Assembly (NCBI GenBank): GCA_023864145.1 | Contig: JAIVER010000031.1 | Location: forward strand, 1 to 9,988 | Reading direction: 5' to 3' | DNA: 9,988 nt | Source of the DNA: Thiohalomonas sp. | GTDB lineage: Bacteria > Pseudomonadota > Gammaproteobacteria > GRL18 | In this document: positions 1 through 6,872 of the stretch, piece after piece | Position numbering within the stretch: position 1 is the first letter of the stretch | How the letters are laid out: the number at the start of each line of letters is the position of its first letter | Translations under genes and position numbers: made by a program | Notes under the pieces: model-generated | The model's input: the letters and a program-made list of their open reading frames with translations, nothing else | The model's database searches: none | What the model was told of the DNA's origin: nothing

Positions 1-152
1 TCTAGAGCTGATTTTTCATGGGCTGTGAGAGTAATTTGCGTCATTAGATAATTTTGATCTTCTTCTCTATGAAAATCAAGCATTTTCATAGATCATGGGT
101 ATATAGGCAAAGGAATGAGTATATTTGTCATCAGTTATGTGAAAAAACACAT
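1..152. other. Window-edge stretch, no securely identified gene
   Basis: Two short frames are open at the window edge and cannot be separated. On the minus strand an ATG at 42-44 reads MTQITLTAHEKSAL and runs off the window; in-frame ATGs at 81-83 and 87-89 could also serve, but they fall inside the hairpin repeat, and none of the starts has a good ribosome binding site. On the plus strand a frame open from base 1 ends at a TAA at 49-51 and could be the tail of a gene convergent with rplS. The minus frame looks more like a protein N-terminus. I do not recognise either. The rest is AT-rich spacer containing the repeat at 67-103. Confidence 0.3.
67..103. repeat. Hairpin repeat, copy 1
   Basis: The sequence ctatgaaaat, then a caagc loop, then attttcatag, forms a perfect 10-bp-arm hairpin, and continues as atcatgggtata. 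The 37 bases match 4354-4390 with a single difference (a at 92, g in the other copy). In this copy the left arm is not extended by the matching tatacccatga half, so it is an incomplete version of the longer palindrome at 4342-4390. It is probably a dispersed palindromic repeat, or a remnant of the element described there. Confidence 0.7.
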
Positions 153-187
153 AAAAAAGGGATACTTGATTCAAGTATCCCTTTTTT
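153..187 (-). terminator. Intrinsic terminator after rplS
   Basis: The bases aaaaaagggatacttga at 153-169 and tcaagtatccctttttt at 171-187 are exact reverse complements around one central base. Transcribed from the rplS side, this gives a GC-containing stem (gggatac/gtatccc) followed by a run of six U. It lies about 40 bases past the rplS stop and ends the rpsP-rimM-trmD-rplS transcript. The structure is symmetric, with a U-tract on either strand, so it could also stop a gene arriving from the plus strand. Confidence 0.9.
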
Positions 188-226
188 ACTATACTATAAC
201 AGGTATTATCACTGCTAAAGAAAAAC

Positions 227-574
227 TTAACTCAGCTTCTCTTTAATACGTGCAGCCTTACCACGACGATCACGTAGATAGTATAGTTTAGAGCGACGTA
301 CATCACCACGACGCTTAACAGTAATGCTGTCAACCATTTGGCTGTATGTCTGGAATACACGCTCAACACCTTCACCATAAGAAATCTTACGAACAGTGAA
401 AGCTGAATCAAGACCTCGATTACGAACAGCGATGACTACACCTTCGAAAGCCTGAATACGTTCACGCTCGCCTTCTTTTACTTTTACATTTACAACCACT
501 GTGTCACCAGGGCCAAACTTAGGTACTTCACGTCCCATTTGTTCTGCGTTTAAAGCATCAATTATCTTACTCAT
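227..574 (-). CDS. rplS: 50S ribosomal protein L19
   Basis: L19 is a structural protein of the large ribosomal subunit, located near the 30S/50S interface and contacting 23S rRNA. The 115-residue product has the usual family length and hallmarks: [13 protein letters not shown] at the start, the segment [18 protein letters not shown] (residues about 19-36), the stretch [19 protein letters not shown], the motif [16 protein letters not shown], and a basic end with [17 protein letters not shown]. The ATG is preceded by a good Shine-Dalgarno sequence (ggag, about 8 bases away). It is the last gene of the operon, 63 bases after trmD, and is followed by a strong terminator at 153-187. Confidence 0.98.
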   Translation of the reverse strand: MSKIIDALNAEQMGREVPKFGPGDTVVVNVKVKEGERERIQAFEGVVIAVRNRGLDSAFTVRKISYGEGVERVFQTYSQMVDSITVKRRGDVRRSKLYYLRDRRGKAARIKEKLS

Positions 575-637
575 TTACTTGCTCCGATTACCTTAGGCCC
601 TGAACCCAGGTTTCTATTTTAAAATAAAAAGTTTAAC

Positions 638-1399
638 TCAATGTGTCTGTTCTTGAATGAATTCCTGCAGCAATTGCTGCTCCTGCTCACTCAATTGACG
701 ACCTTCCAATAAATCAGGACGTCTTTGCCAGGTGCGCCCTAACGATTGTTTGAGACGCCACTGTTCAATTTTTTTATGGTTACCGCTTAGTAGTACTTCC
801 GGTACACTTTCGCCTTGCCCTTCAATTACAAGAGTTTTCGGACGAGTGTAATGCGGATGATCCAATAAACCGGAATAAAATGAATCATGTACTGCTGATT
901 CATTATGTCCAAGTGCACCGGGTATCAACCGGATTAAGCTGTCAATTAACACCATGGCGGGTAATTCACCTCCGCTGAGAACATAATCACCAATCGAACA
1001 TTCATAATCGACATAATGTTCAATCAGGCGTTCATCAACACCTTCATAGCGTCCAGGCAATAAAATCAGTTGCTCATTTTCACTCAGTTCTTTGACAATA
1101 GCCTGTGTCAAAGGTTGACCTTGTGGAGATAAATAAAGCACTTTATTTTTTATTGCACTTTTATTGCTATTTTTAACTGAAAGTATGGCTTCTTTAAGAG
1201 GCTGTACTTTCATCAGCATTCCTGGCCCACCACCATAAGGTCGGTCATCAACTGTTTTGTGCTTGTCCTGAGTAAAATCTCTGGGATTAGTTATCGCCAG
1301 CTCAAGTAAGCCATTACGTATTGCCCTGCCTGTTACTCCGGATTGAATCGCTTCAAACATTTCGGGAAACAAGCTGATCACATCTATGCGTTTCAACAT
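638..1399 (-). CDS. trmD: tRNA (guanine-37-N1)-methyltransferase
   Basis: TrmD transfers a methyl group from S-adenosylmethionine to N1 of G37, next to the anticodon, in tRNAs for Leu, Pro and Arg, and so prevents +1 frameshifting. It belongs to the SPOUT (trefoil-knot) class and works as a dimer. The 253-residue protein shows [18 protein letters not shown] at the start, [14 protein letters not shown] (about 55-68), LSPQGQPL (90-97), [10 protein letters not shown] (116-125) and [19 protein letters not shown] (135-153), which form the knot and cofactor pocket. [16 protein letters not shown] (172-187) leads into the tRNA-binding C-terminal domain. No strong ribosome binding site is visible before the ATG, as is common in this operon position. 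It lies 62 bases after rimM. Confidence 0.98.
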   Translation of the reverse strand: MLKRIDVISLFPEMFEAIQSGVTGRAIRNGLLELAITNPRDFTQDKHKTVDDRPYGGGPGMLMKVQPLKEAILSVKNSNKSAIKNKVLYLSPQGQPLTQAIVKELSENEQLILLPGRYEGVDERLIEHYVDYECSIGDYVLSGGELPAMVLIDSLIRLIPGALGHNESAVHDSFYSGLLDHPHYTRPKTLVIEGQGESVPEVLLSGNHKKIEQWRLKQSLGRTWQRRPDLLEGRQLSEQEQQLLQEFIQEQTH

Positions 1400-1461
1400 A
1401 TTCGGCAGCGCATTATTTTCACTTTCGTTACAGTTTATTCAGCTTACTGCTTACTTTCGAA

Positions 1462-2007
1462 CTATTCGCTTTCATTCCAGCTAACAGGCCAGTCTACTGT
1501 AATTGTATTTGCTTGCAGATCCACTTTTTTTACATAGTGTTCCAGAACAAAAGGAATTAGAATTTCAACTTTGCTATCTTCTTTTTGAGCCGGGCTAATG
1601 ATCAGCACATCATTTTCTGCTGTTTCAATCAGGCGTTTTACCTGACCCAGTTCAATATCTTCGAGATTAATTGCTGTTAAGCCAATTAAATCTGCCCAAT
1701 AATATTCGTTTTTAGAGGCTCTTTTAAACTCTGAACGATAAATCGCTAACTCTGCACCAATTAAACCGGCTGCAATTTCACGATTATCATAACCATCGAA
1801 ATGTGCAACAACACCTTTACCGTGTGCTTTTCCGCTATCCAGTCTAACATACTGCCACTGTCCTCTGCCTAGTTTTATTTTTAAGGCCTTATAACAAACA
1901 ATGTTTTCTCGCGGCTGAGTATAAGAGTAGATTTTTACCCACCCTTTAACTCCATAATAGCCTGATATTTTGCCTAGAACATATAGTTCAGATGTTTCAT
2001 CAGACAT
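1462..2007 (-). CDS. rimM: Ribosome maturation factor RimM
   Basis: RimM assists maturation of the 16S rRNA 3' (head) domain and binds ribosomal protein S19 during 30S assembly. The 181-residue product has the two expected parts. The N-terminal beta-barrel opens with LGKISGYYGVKGWVKIYSYT (residues 11-30). The C-terminal PRC-barrel half begins around YYWADLIGLTAIN (102-114) and ends near ITVDWPVSWNESE. Length and architecture are normal. It lies between rpsP and trmD, its usual place, with 46 bases separating it from rpsP. The ATG has no strong Shine-Dalgarno sequence, so translation may depend on upstream ribosomes. Confidence 0.96.
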   Translation of the reverse strand: MSDETSELYVLGKISGYYGVKGWVKIYSYTQPRENIVCYKALKIKLGRGQWQYVRLDSGKAHGKGVVAHFDGYDNREIAAGLIGAELAIYRSEFKRASKNEYYWADLIGLTAINLEDIELGQVKRLIETAENDVLIISPAQKEDSKVEILIPFVLEHYVKKVDLQANTITVDWPVSWNESE

Positions 2008-2053
2008 AGTTATGAGTCATGTATGAGCTATCAGCCGCAAAATAAGAATTAAC

Positions 2054-2305
2054 TTAAGCAGCAGCCTTAGTATTTTCTTTAAGCAGGGTGTTAACACGAA
2101 CTGAAGTTTGTGCACCATTACTAAGCCAATGATCAACACGATCTTGTTTCACTTCAAGACGTACTTCTTTACCACGAGCCATAGGGTTGAAAAAGCCTAC
2201 TTTCTCAATAAAACGGCCATCACGAGCTGAACGGCTATCCGTTACAACAATCTGATAAAATGGGCGTTTTTTAGAACCGCCGCAAGCTAGACGTATAGTA
2301 ACCAT
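2054..2305 (-). CDS. rpsP: 30S ribosomal protein S16
   Basis: S16 is a primary-to-secondary binding protein of the small subunit that stabilises the 16S rRNA 5' domain. The 83-residue product carries the family signature [20 protein letters not shown] at the start, followed by [20 protein letters not shown] and a basic, variable tail ending in KENTKAAA. The ATG is preceded by gagga about 10 bases upstream. It is the first gene of the rpsP-rimM-trmD-rplS operon, and a well-spaced promoter candidate lies about 100 bases upstream. Confidence 0.98.
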   Translation of the reverse strand: MVTIRLACGGSKKRPFYQIVVTDSRSARDGRFIEKVGFFNPMARGKEVRLEVKQDRVDHWLSNGAQTSVRVNTLLKENTKAAA

Positions 2306-2405
2306 TAGTCTAAATTCCTCAATATATTCAATAAGTTCCAGAAAATTTATTTAATCTGAACAGGTCATCTCTGGAGACTGAGTTAAGTTCTTGAAGAGCA
2401 CTGTT

Positions 2406-2434
2406 TTTATACGATGTTTACCTTCGTTTAACAA
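2406..2434 (-). promoter_or_regulatory. Candidate sigma70-type promoter of the rpsP operon
   Basis: Read on the minus strand, a -35-like TTGTTA (2429-2434) and a -10-like TATAAA (2406-2411) are separated by exactly 17 bases. Transcription would start near 2399, leaving a leader of about 94 bases before the rpsP ATG. This is the best-spaced pair in the 281-base gap between ffh and rpsP. I cannot judge from sequence whether ffh transcripts also read through into the operon. Confidence 0.5.
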
Positions 2435-2533
2435 ACTATTCTAGTACGAGACACTTTAAGCCAGCTCAGAAAAGACGGGAATTTTACTCTAAATTCTTGC
2501 TCAGATAAAGCAATTTTTTGTTTTTTTAGCATT

Positions 2534-2555
2534 ATCAGCATATTTCTATGCTGAT
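2534..2555 (-). other. Hairpin between ffh and rpsP
   Basis: atcagcat (2534-2541) and atgctgat (2548-2555) form a perfect 8-bp stem with a 6-base loop, 32 bases past the ffh stop. In ffh transcripts it is followed by an A-rich tract rather than a U-run, so it is not a textbook intrinsic terminator. It could stabilise the ffh mRNA end or be a weak or factor-assisted terminator. Confidence 0.4.
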
Positions 2556-2586
2556 TCAAAATAACTGTCTAAACAGCAAACATTGT

Positions 2587-3963
2587 TTAAAATGGCATCC
2601 TGCCCATCCCGCCGCCCATTCCTGGCGGCATACGCCCTTTCAAACTGCGCATCATATTTTTCATGCCGCCTTTAGAAAACTTTTTCATCATCTTCTGCAT
2701 TTGTTTAAATTGCTTCAACAGACGATTAAGATCCTGAATTTGGGTTCCTGAACCCGCCGTAATGCGTTTTTTTCGAGATCCTTTAATTAATTCAGGCCTT
2801 TGTCGTTCTGTCGGGGTCATGGAGTTGATGATGGCTTCTATTTTAACCAGTTCTTTATCATTAACCTGTTCTTTGACCTGATTGGGTATCTCACTCACAC
2901 CTGGTAATTTATCCATCAGGCTACTCATGCCTCCCATTTTTTTCATTTGTAGAATTTGATCGCGAAAATCTTCCAAATCAAAGTTCTTACCTTTTTTGAT
3001 CTTCCGGGCCAGTCGCGCTGCTTTTTTATGATCAACTTTTTGCTGAGCTTCTTCAACCAGACTGAGGATATCACCCATACCCAGAATACGAGATGCTAAA
3101 CGATCCGGATGAAAGGCTTCCAGTGCGTCTACTTTCTCACCAACACCCATAAATTTAATGGGCTTACCGGTGATTTGACGAATGGACAGTGCCGCACCAC
3201 CACGGGCATCACCATCAGTTTTAGTCAGTATGACACCGGTTAATTCCAATGCATCATTAAAGACTTTAGCAGTATTTGCGGCATCCTGACCGGTCATACT
3301 ATCAACCACAAACAAGGTTTCAACCGGATTGATGGCCGCATGCAGTCCTTTGATTTCGCCCATCATTTCTTCATCAATATGTAAACGACCTGCGGTATCT
3401 ACAATGACGACATCCAGATGCTTCTTACGTGCATAATCGATGGCGTTAAGACCAATATCGACTGGTTTTTGGGAAATATCGCTGGGGAAAAATTCAACAT
3501 CAACTTCTTTTGCCAGAGTCGCCAGCTGTTCAATAGCCGCTGGACGATAGACATCAGCACTGGTTACCAGCACTGATTTTTTTTCCTGCTTGAGGAATTT
3601 TGATAATTTGGCCACACTGGTGGTTTTACCAGAACCCTGTAAACCCGCCATTAGAATGACTGCAGGCGGTTGAGCATTGAGCGCCAGTGAATTATTGGTT
3701 TCACCCATCATGGTGACTAATTCATCATTGACAATTTTTATGAATGCCTGGCCGGGAGAGATACTTTCAATCACCTCCTTACCAACAGCCCGCTCTTTTA
3801 CCTGGGCAATAAAGTCTTTAACCACCGGCAAGGCAACGTCTGCCTCGAGAAGTGCCATACGCACTTCTCGCAAAGTATCTTTGATATTATCTTCTGATAA
3901 GCGTCCCTGACCACGTAGACTCTTAACCGTTTTGGCAAGACGTTCCGTTAAACCATCAAACAT
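2587..3963 (-). CDS. ffh: Signal recognition particle protein Ffh (SRP54 homologue)
   Basis: Ffh is the GTPase subunit of the signal recognition particle. With 4.5S RNA it binds hydrophobic signal sequences on nascent chains and delivers the ribosome to FtsY at the inner membrane. The 458-residue protein has three domains: an N-terminal helical bundle (about 1-90), a G domain (about 100-295), and a methionine-rich M domain (about 325-458). The G domain has P-loop GLQGSGKTT (107-115), ADVYRPAA (136-143), DTAGR (189-193) and TKTDGDARGG (247-256). The M domain contains the RNA-binding segment SRKKRITAGSG and a Met/Gly-rich tail. Length is typical. The ATG is preceded by aaggtg about 10 bases upstream. 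It is transcribed divergently from the ypjD-like gene. Confidence 0.98.
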   Translation of the reverse strand: MFDGLTERLAKTVKSLRGQGRLSEDNIKDTLREVRMALLEADVALPVVKDFIAQVKERAVGKEVIESISPGQAFIKIVNDELVTMMGETNNSLALNAQPPAVILMAGLQGSGKTTSVAKLSKFLKQEKKSVLVTSADVYRPAAIEQLATLAKEVDVEFFPSDISQKPVDIGLNAIDYARKKHLDVVIVDTAGRLHIDEEMMGEIKGLHAAINPVETLFVVDSMTGQDAANTAKVFNDALELTGVILTKTDGDARGGAALSIRQITGKPIKFMGVGEKVDALEAFHPDRLASRILGMGDILSLVEEAQQKVDHKKAARLARKIKKGKNFDLEDFRDQILQMKKMGGMSSLMDKLPGVSEIPNQVKEQVNDKELVKIEAIINSMTPTERQRPELIKGSRKKRITAGSGTQIQDLNRLLKQFKQMQKMMKKFSKGGMKNMMRSLKGRMPPGMGGGMGRMPF

Positions 3964-4001
3964 AAATTCAATGCACCTTAAAATGTTCTTGAAAACCGTC
4001 T

Positions 4002-4007
4002 ATTATA
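4002..4007 (-). promoter_or_regulatory. Candidate -10 box of the ffh promoter
   Basis: A perfect TATAAT lies on the minus strand about 40 bases upstream of the ffh ATG. The best -35 at 17-base spacing is TTTCTA, a poor match (3 of 6). The -10 is convincing by itself, the full promoter less so. It sits between the gene and the left end of the repeat element (4046), so the element's insertion may have replaced upstream promoter DNA. Confidence 0.4.
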
Positions 4008-4045
4008 ATGACTATTATTATGACTAGAAAGCATTTTTTTAAGTA

Positions 4046-4070
4046 TTAGGGCCTTGGAAATAATAAAATT
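4046..4070 (+). repeat. Left terminal inverted repeat
   Basis: A 25-base repeat beginning ttagggccttggaaa. It pairs with 4443-4467 with two mismatches (positions 2 and 16 of the repeat). Confidence 0.75.
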
Positions 4071-4131
4071 TCCAGAATTACGTAAAAATTTTATTCAGAT
4101 TCAAGGCGTGATAAAGGGCGCATAGTCAATC

Positions 4132-4159
4132 TATACCCAATCAACTTGAAAATGCAGGA
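4132..4159 (+). repeat. Diverged relative of the hairpin arm
   Basis: tatacccaatcaacttgaaa followed by atgca resembles the strand tatacccatgacctatgaaa, then atgc, present in the hairpin at 4342-4390, with several substitutions. It overlaps the stop codon of the transposase remnant and lies just inside the left end of the composite element. The two ends of the element therefore appear to share this subterminal sequence. Confidence 0.4.
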
Positions 4160-4345
4160 TCGAACACTTGGAAATTATCATTAATTCGAGAATCTAATGA
4201 TTTTCCAAAAATCGCTAAAATTTCATCAAAAAACTCATTAATTTTCTGTCGAAACTCTTTAGCATTGTGAATAACAATGATTATTTCTCACCTTTTTATT
4301 CATCACTTTCCATAACCGCTCTATCGGATTCAAATTTGGGCTATA
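4141..4345 (-). pseudogene. IS630-family transposase, C-terminal remnant, frameshifted
   Basis: Minus-strand translation from 4345 gives YSPNLNPIERLWKVMNKKV, the hallmark end of the IS630 DDE catalytic domain, including the NPIE glutamate. It continues RNNHCYSQ and then needs one base skipped at 4264. From there the reading resumes as AKEFRQKINEFFDEI and runs on to SRINDNFQVFDPAFSS and a TGA at 4141-4143. This matches the C-terminus expected for the family. Everything N-terminal, including the first two catalytic aspartates, is missing. The sequence is instead bounded by the palindrome at 4342-4390, through whose arm the frame happens to remain open. It is non-functional. Confidence 0.8.
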
Positions 4346-4390
4346 CCCATGACCTATGAAAATCAAGCATTTTCATAGGTCATGGGTATA
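4342..4390. repeat. Perfect 49-base palindromic hairpin, copy 2
   Basis: Positions 4342-4363 are the exact reverse complement of 4369-4390 (22-bp arms), with a 5-base loop caagc at 4364-4368. The arm begins tatacccatgacc. A 37-base portion recurs at 67-103 with one mismatch. It directly adjoins the IS630 remnant, whose reading frame enters it at tat-agc. A 22-bp arm with no mismatch, and a near-identical copy elsewhere in the window, point to a recently moved or actively conserved repeat rather than decaying DNA. Confidence 0.85.
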
Positions 4391-4442
4391 CGCAACCTTT
4401 ATCACAACACAGAAGCGGGATAAAAGAGCAACTAAGACTGAA

Positions 4443-4467
4443 AATTTTATTGTTTCCAAGGCCCTTA
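4443..4467 (-). repeat. Right terminal inverted repeat
   Basis: Reverse-complement partner of 4046-4070, ending tttccaaggccctta. Confidence 0.75.
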
Positions 4468-4500
4468 ATGCACAGTCTCTCAATATTAGCCTCATATAAG

Positions 4501-4529
4501 TTGCTATAACTATTAAAGCAATCTACTAT
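4501..4529 (+). promoter_or_regulatory. Candidate promoter of the ypjD-like/corB-like genes
   Basis: TTGCTA (4501-4506) and TACTAT (4524-4529) are separated by 17 bases, each matching 4 of 6 consensus bases. Transcription would begin near 4536, about 20 bases before the ATG at 4557. It lies just outside the right end of the composite element (4467), so the promoter itself appears intact. Confidence 0.4.
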
Positions 4530-4556
4530 ATAGCAATCACTCACAGATGAATTTAT

Positions 4557-5360
4557 ATGTTTATTACAGGACTTATCACAGGTATTCTCTATCTGGTTTC
4601 TACTTTTTGGCTTATTTATAATTTATTAAATGCCAAAATTGTTCAGGACGAACCCGATAAAACCATCCTCTCAATTGGTTTCTTGGCTATGTCTCTGCAT
4701 GCCATTATTCTATTTTCAGATACCATTACTACTAACGGTTTAAATCCATCTTTTGTCAATAGCTTTTCATTAGTTGCATGGCTGGTAGTATTACTCTATT
4801 TGATTGCTCAATTACGTAAGCCTGTTGAAACCTTAGGTATTTTTATTTTTCCCACTGCCGGTATTTCCGTATTTTCACAATTATTCTGGCCTAGTGACAT
4901 TGCTCTTAGTAATCAAAGCTTTGAACTTCAAGTGCATATTCTTTTATCACTACTGGCTTACGGTTTTCTGGCCATTTCTGAGGGTCAGGCTATTTTATTG
5001 TTGGTTCAAACCCACTATCTTAAAAGTAAAAAACCCGGTGGTTTTATACGTTCTCTACCTGCATTACAAAGTATGGAGAGGCTGCTTTTTCAGATGATAA
5101 AAGTCGGTTTTATTTTACTCACACTAGCACTTCTGAGTGGTTTTATCTTTCTGGATAATATCCTTGCTCAACATTTGGTACATAAAACAGTACTCTCAAT
5201 GGTTGCCTGGTTATTATTTGCTATTCTTTTATGGGGACGCTGGCATTTTGGCTGGCGTGGTAAAAAAGCCATTCAGTTTACTTTCGGTGGATTTTTTTTT
5301 CTCATGCTGTCTTATTTTGGTAGTAAAATAGTATTGGAAATTATTCTGCAAAAAGTCTAA
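4557..5360 (+). CDS. YpjD-type inner membrane protein (CcsA/HemX-like cytochrome c assembly family)
   Basis: This 267-residue hydrophobic protein has about eight predicted membrane segments. Features typical of the family are: early LHAIILF (His48), VHILLSLLAYGFLAISEGQA (126-145), the loop RSLPALQSMERLLFQMIKVG (165-184), HLVHKTVLSMVAW (206-218), LLWGRWHFGWRGKKA (224-238) and SYFGSKIVLEIIL near the end. The tryptophan-rich haem-handling WWD motif of true CcsA proteins is not seen, so a direct role in cytochrome c maturation should not be assumed. Homologues (E. coli ypjD) commonly lie beside ffh and upstream of a corB/yfjD gene, exactly as here. Only 27 bases separate it from the next gene, so co-transcription is likely. 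The ribosome binding site is weak. Confidence 0.85.
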   Translation: MFITGLITGILYLVSTFWLIYNLLNAKIVQDEPDKTILSIGFLAMSLHAIILFSDTITTNGLNPSFVNSFSLVAWLVVLLYLIAQLRKPVETLGIFIFPTAGISVFSQLFWPSDIALSNQSFELQVHILLSLLAYGFLAISEGQAILLLVQTHYLKSKKPGGFIRSLPALQSMERLLFQMIKVGFILLTLALLSGFIFLDNILAQHLVHKTVLSMVAWLLFAILLWGRWHFGWRGKKAIQFTFGGFFFLMLSYFGSKIVLEIILQKV

Positions 5361-5387
5361 ATTCAGACTTTTATTGGTCACTAAGTT

Positions 5388-6662
5388 TTGAACAACATCT
5401 CAGTTGATATTCTTTTTTTTATATTAGGCATATTGATACTCTTATCCGGTTTTTTCTCCGGCTCTGAAACGGCATTAGTCAGTCTTAATCGTTATCGTCT
5501 CAAACACTTAGTCAACTCCGGGCATAAGGGTGCTAAAATGGCCAGTTCCTTGCTGGAACGCCCTGACCGATTGTTTGGGCTGATCCTTATCTTTAATAAT
5601 TTTGTTAATATTCTGGCATCTGCTATTGCCACAGTAATCGGCCTTAAATTTTTTGGTGAAGCAGGTATTGCTATTGCCACCGGTCTTTTAACCTTTGTTA
5701 TTTTAATTTTTTCTGAAGTGACTCCCAAAACATATGCCGCTCAATATCCTGAGCGACTGGCTTTTCCCGCTTCTTATGCACTTAAAATTCTTATGTGGCT
5801 GTTCTATCCCCTGGTTTATTTTATTAATACCATCACCAATGGTTTACTTAAATTATTTGGTATTCATAAAACGAATAATAATGATGCCTTAAGTCCAGAA
5901 GAATTACGCACCATAGTCAATGAAACGGGCTCAATGATCCCGGCCAAACACCAAAAAATGCTGCTTAATATTTTAGATCTGGAAGCCGTTAAGGTGGAAG
6001 ATATTATGGTTGCCCGCAGTGAGATTGTCGGCCTGGATATGAGTGAGGACTGGGATGATATACTGGAACAATTAACTCACAGCTTACACACCCGGCTGCC
6101 CGTTTTTGAACATAATATCGACCATATAGTCGGCTTCATACATTTAAGAAAAGCGCTTACTATTGTGTCAACTCCGGGTTCAGGTAAAGAGGAGTTGAAA
6201 AAAATTATTGCCCCATGCTACTTTATTCCAGAAGCCACACCACTGAATAAGCAGCTGCTTAATTTTCAAAAAAATAAACGCCGCACAGCCCTTGTTGTTG
6301 ATGAATACGGTGATATTCAAGGGATTGTGACTCTGGAAGATATTCTGGAAGAAATTGTCGGTGAATTTACCACGGATCCAGCCAATACTCTGATGAAAGA
6401 GGTACTTCACCAGGAAGATACTACAATTTTAGTCGATGGCAGTGCTAATATCCGTGAACTGAACCGTATGATGAGCTGGCATTTACCCACTGATAGTGCG
6501 AAAACCATTAATGGTCTTATATTGGAGTTTCTGCAGTCCATTCCTGAACCTGGTACCAGTGTTCTAATTGATAACTACCCTATTGAAATAATACAAGTGA
6601 CAGAAAACACCGTTAAAACAGTTAAAATTGAACCTCAAATTAATCAGGGAATCGAAAGTTAA
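5388..6662 (+). CDS. corB: CorB/YfjD-type CNNM protein (DUF21, CBS pair, CorC_HlyC)
   Basis: This is an inner-membrane protein of the CNNM/CorB family, linked to magnesium (or other divalent cation) transport or homeostasis. The 424 residues are in standard order. The DUF21/CNNM transmembrane domain (about 5-195) has GSETALVSLNRYRLKHL (25-41), PDRLFGLILIFNNFVNILAS (59-78) and FSEVTPKTYAAQYPERLA (108-125). Two CBS domains follow (about 203-327): KVEDIMVARSEI, where the family's usual proline after MV is alanine, and VVDEYGDIQGIVTLEDILEE (303-322). The CorC_HlyC domain is at about 340-418. Start: TTG at 5388, chosen because residues just after it already form the first membrane segment and no upstream ATG exists after the ypjD-like stop. 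The ribosome binding site is poor, which suggests coupling to the upstream gene. Confidence 0.9.
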   Translation: MNNISVDILFFILGILILLSGFFSGSETALVSLNRYRLKHLVNSGHKGAKMASSLLERPDRLFGLILIFNNFVNILASAIATVIGLKFFGEAGIAIATGLLTFVILIFSEVTPKTYAAQYPERLAFPASYALKILMWLFYPLVYFINTITNGLLKLFGIHKTNNNDALSPEELRTIVNETGSMIPAKHQKMLLNILDLEAVKVEDIMVARSEIVGLDMSEDWDDILEQLTHSLHTRLPVFEHNIDHIVGFIHLRKALTIVSTPGSGKEELKKIIAPCYFIPEATPLNKQLLNFQKNKRRTALVVDEYGDIQGIVTLEDILEEIVGEFTTDPANTLMKEVLHQEDTTILVDGSANIRELNRMMSWHLPTDSAKTINGLILEFLQSIPEPGTSVLIDNYPIEIIQVTENTVKTVKIEPQINQGIES

Positions 6663-6785
6663 AGCAAGTGATATTATCCATACATCTTCATGATCTTCAA
6701 AGCATTAATTAAATACCGTTTATCGGTTATTCACTAAAGCCTATCTATTAAATATCATTAACCTATAAAGACTGTGAATTATAGG

Positions 6786-6814
6786 GTGACAAAAACCTTA
6801 TTTTTTACTATAGT
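6786..6814 (+). promoter_or_regulatory. Strong candidate promoter of the FHA gene
   Basis: GTGACA (6786-6791) and TATAGT (6809-6814) match the sigma70 consensus at 5 of 6 bases each, with an exact 17-base spacer. Transcription would start around 6821, 52 bases before the ATG at 6873. It falls inside the longer reading frame that opens at the GTG at 6774, and so argues that the longer start is not used. Confidence 0.6.
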
Positions 6815-6872
6815 TAATTTATTCATCCATAAATTATGGGATACTAATCGACTCAATATACAACAAGGATCT

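Larger units (their letters stand above)
4046..4467. mobile_element. 422-bp composite element with inverted ends, carrying an IS630-type remnant
   Basis: The ends at 4046-4070 and 4443-4467 are inverted repeats matching at 23 of 25 bases, with core gggccttggaaa. Further in, gtgataaagg (4108-4117) recurs inverted as cctttatcac (4396-4405), so the homology of the two ends extends beyond the terminal repeat. A TTA triplet borders the ggg/ccc core on both sides, consistent with a very short target duplication but not proof of one. Inside are the broken tail of an IS630-family transposase (4141-4345) and a perfect hairpin (4342-4390). It is too short to be autonomous. It is best read as a deletion derivative or MITE-like relative of an IS630-type element, inserted in the ffh/ypjD divergent region. 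Confidence 0.65.

Noticed and set aside
67..103. CRISPR repeat pair with 4342-4390
   Set aside because: There are only two copies, 4.3 kb apart, with no regular spacers and no cas genes. They are dispersed palindromes.
1343..1537. Plus-strand open frame over the trmD/rimM junction
   Set aside because: It overlaps two firm genes on the other strand and has no family resemblance.
2548..2751. Plus-strand open frame over the ffh 3' end
   Set aside because: It mirrors the Met/Gly-rich M-domain codons. The histidine-rich product is a composition artefact.
3677..3910. Plus-strand open frame antisense to ffh
   Set aside because: It lies wholly within a highly conserved gene, has no recognisable motif and no expression signals.
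4557..5360. True cytochrome c biogenesis protein CcsA
   Set aside because: The diagnostic WWD haem-handling motif is not visible, and no other cytochrome c maturation gene is nearby. The neighbours fit the ypjD type.
5492..5728. Minus-strand open frame inside the corB-like gene
   Set aside because: It is antisense to the conserved DUF21 domain and has no independent support.
6774..6872. N-terminal extension of the FHA protein from GTG
   Set aside because: It contains a strong promoter, shows no domain similarity and has no good ribosome binding site.
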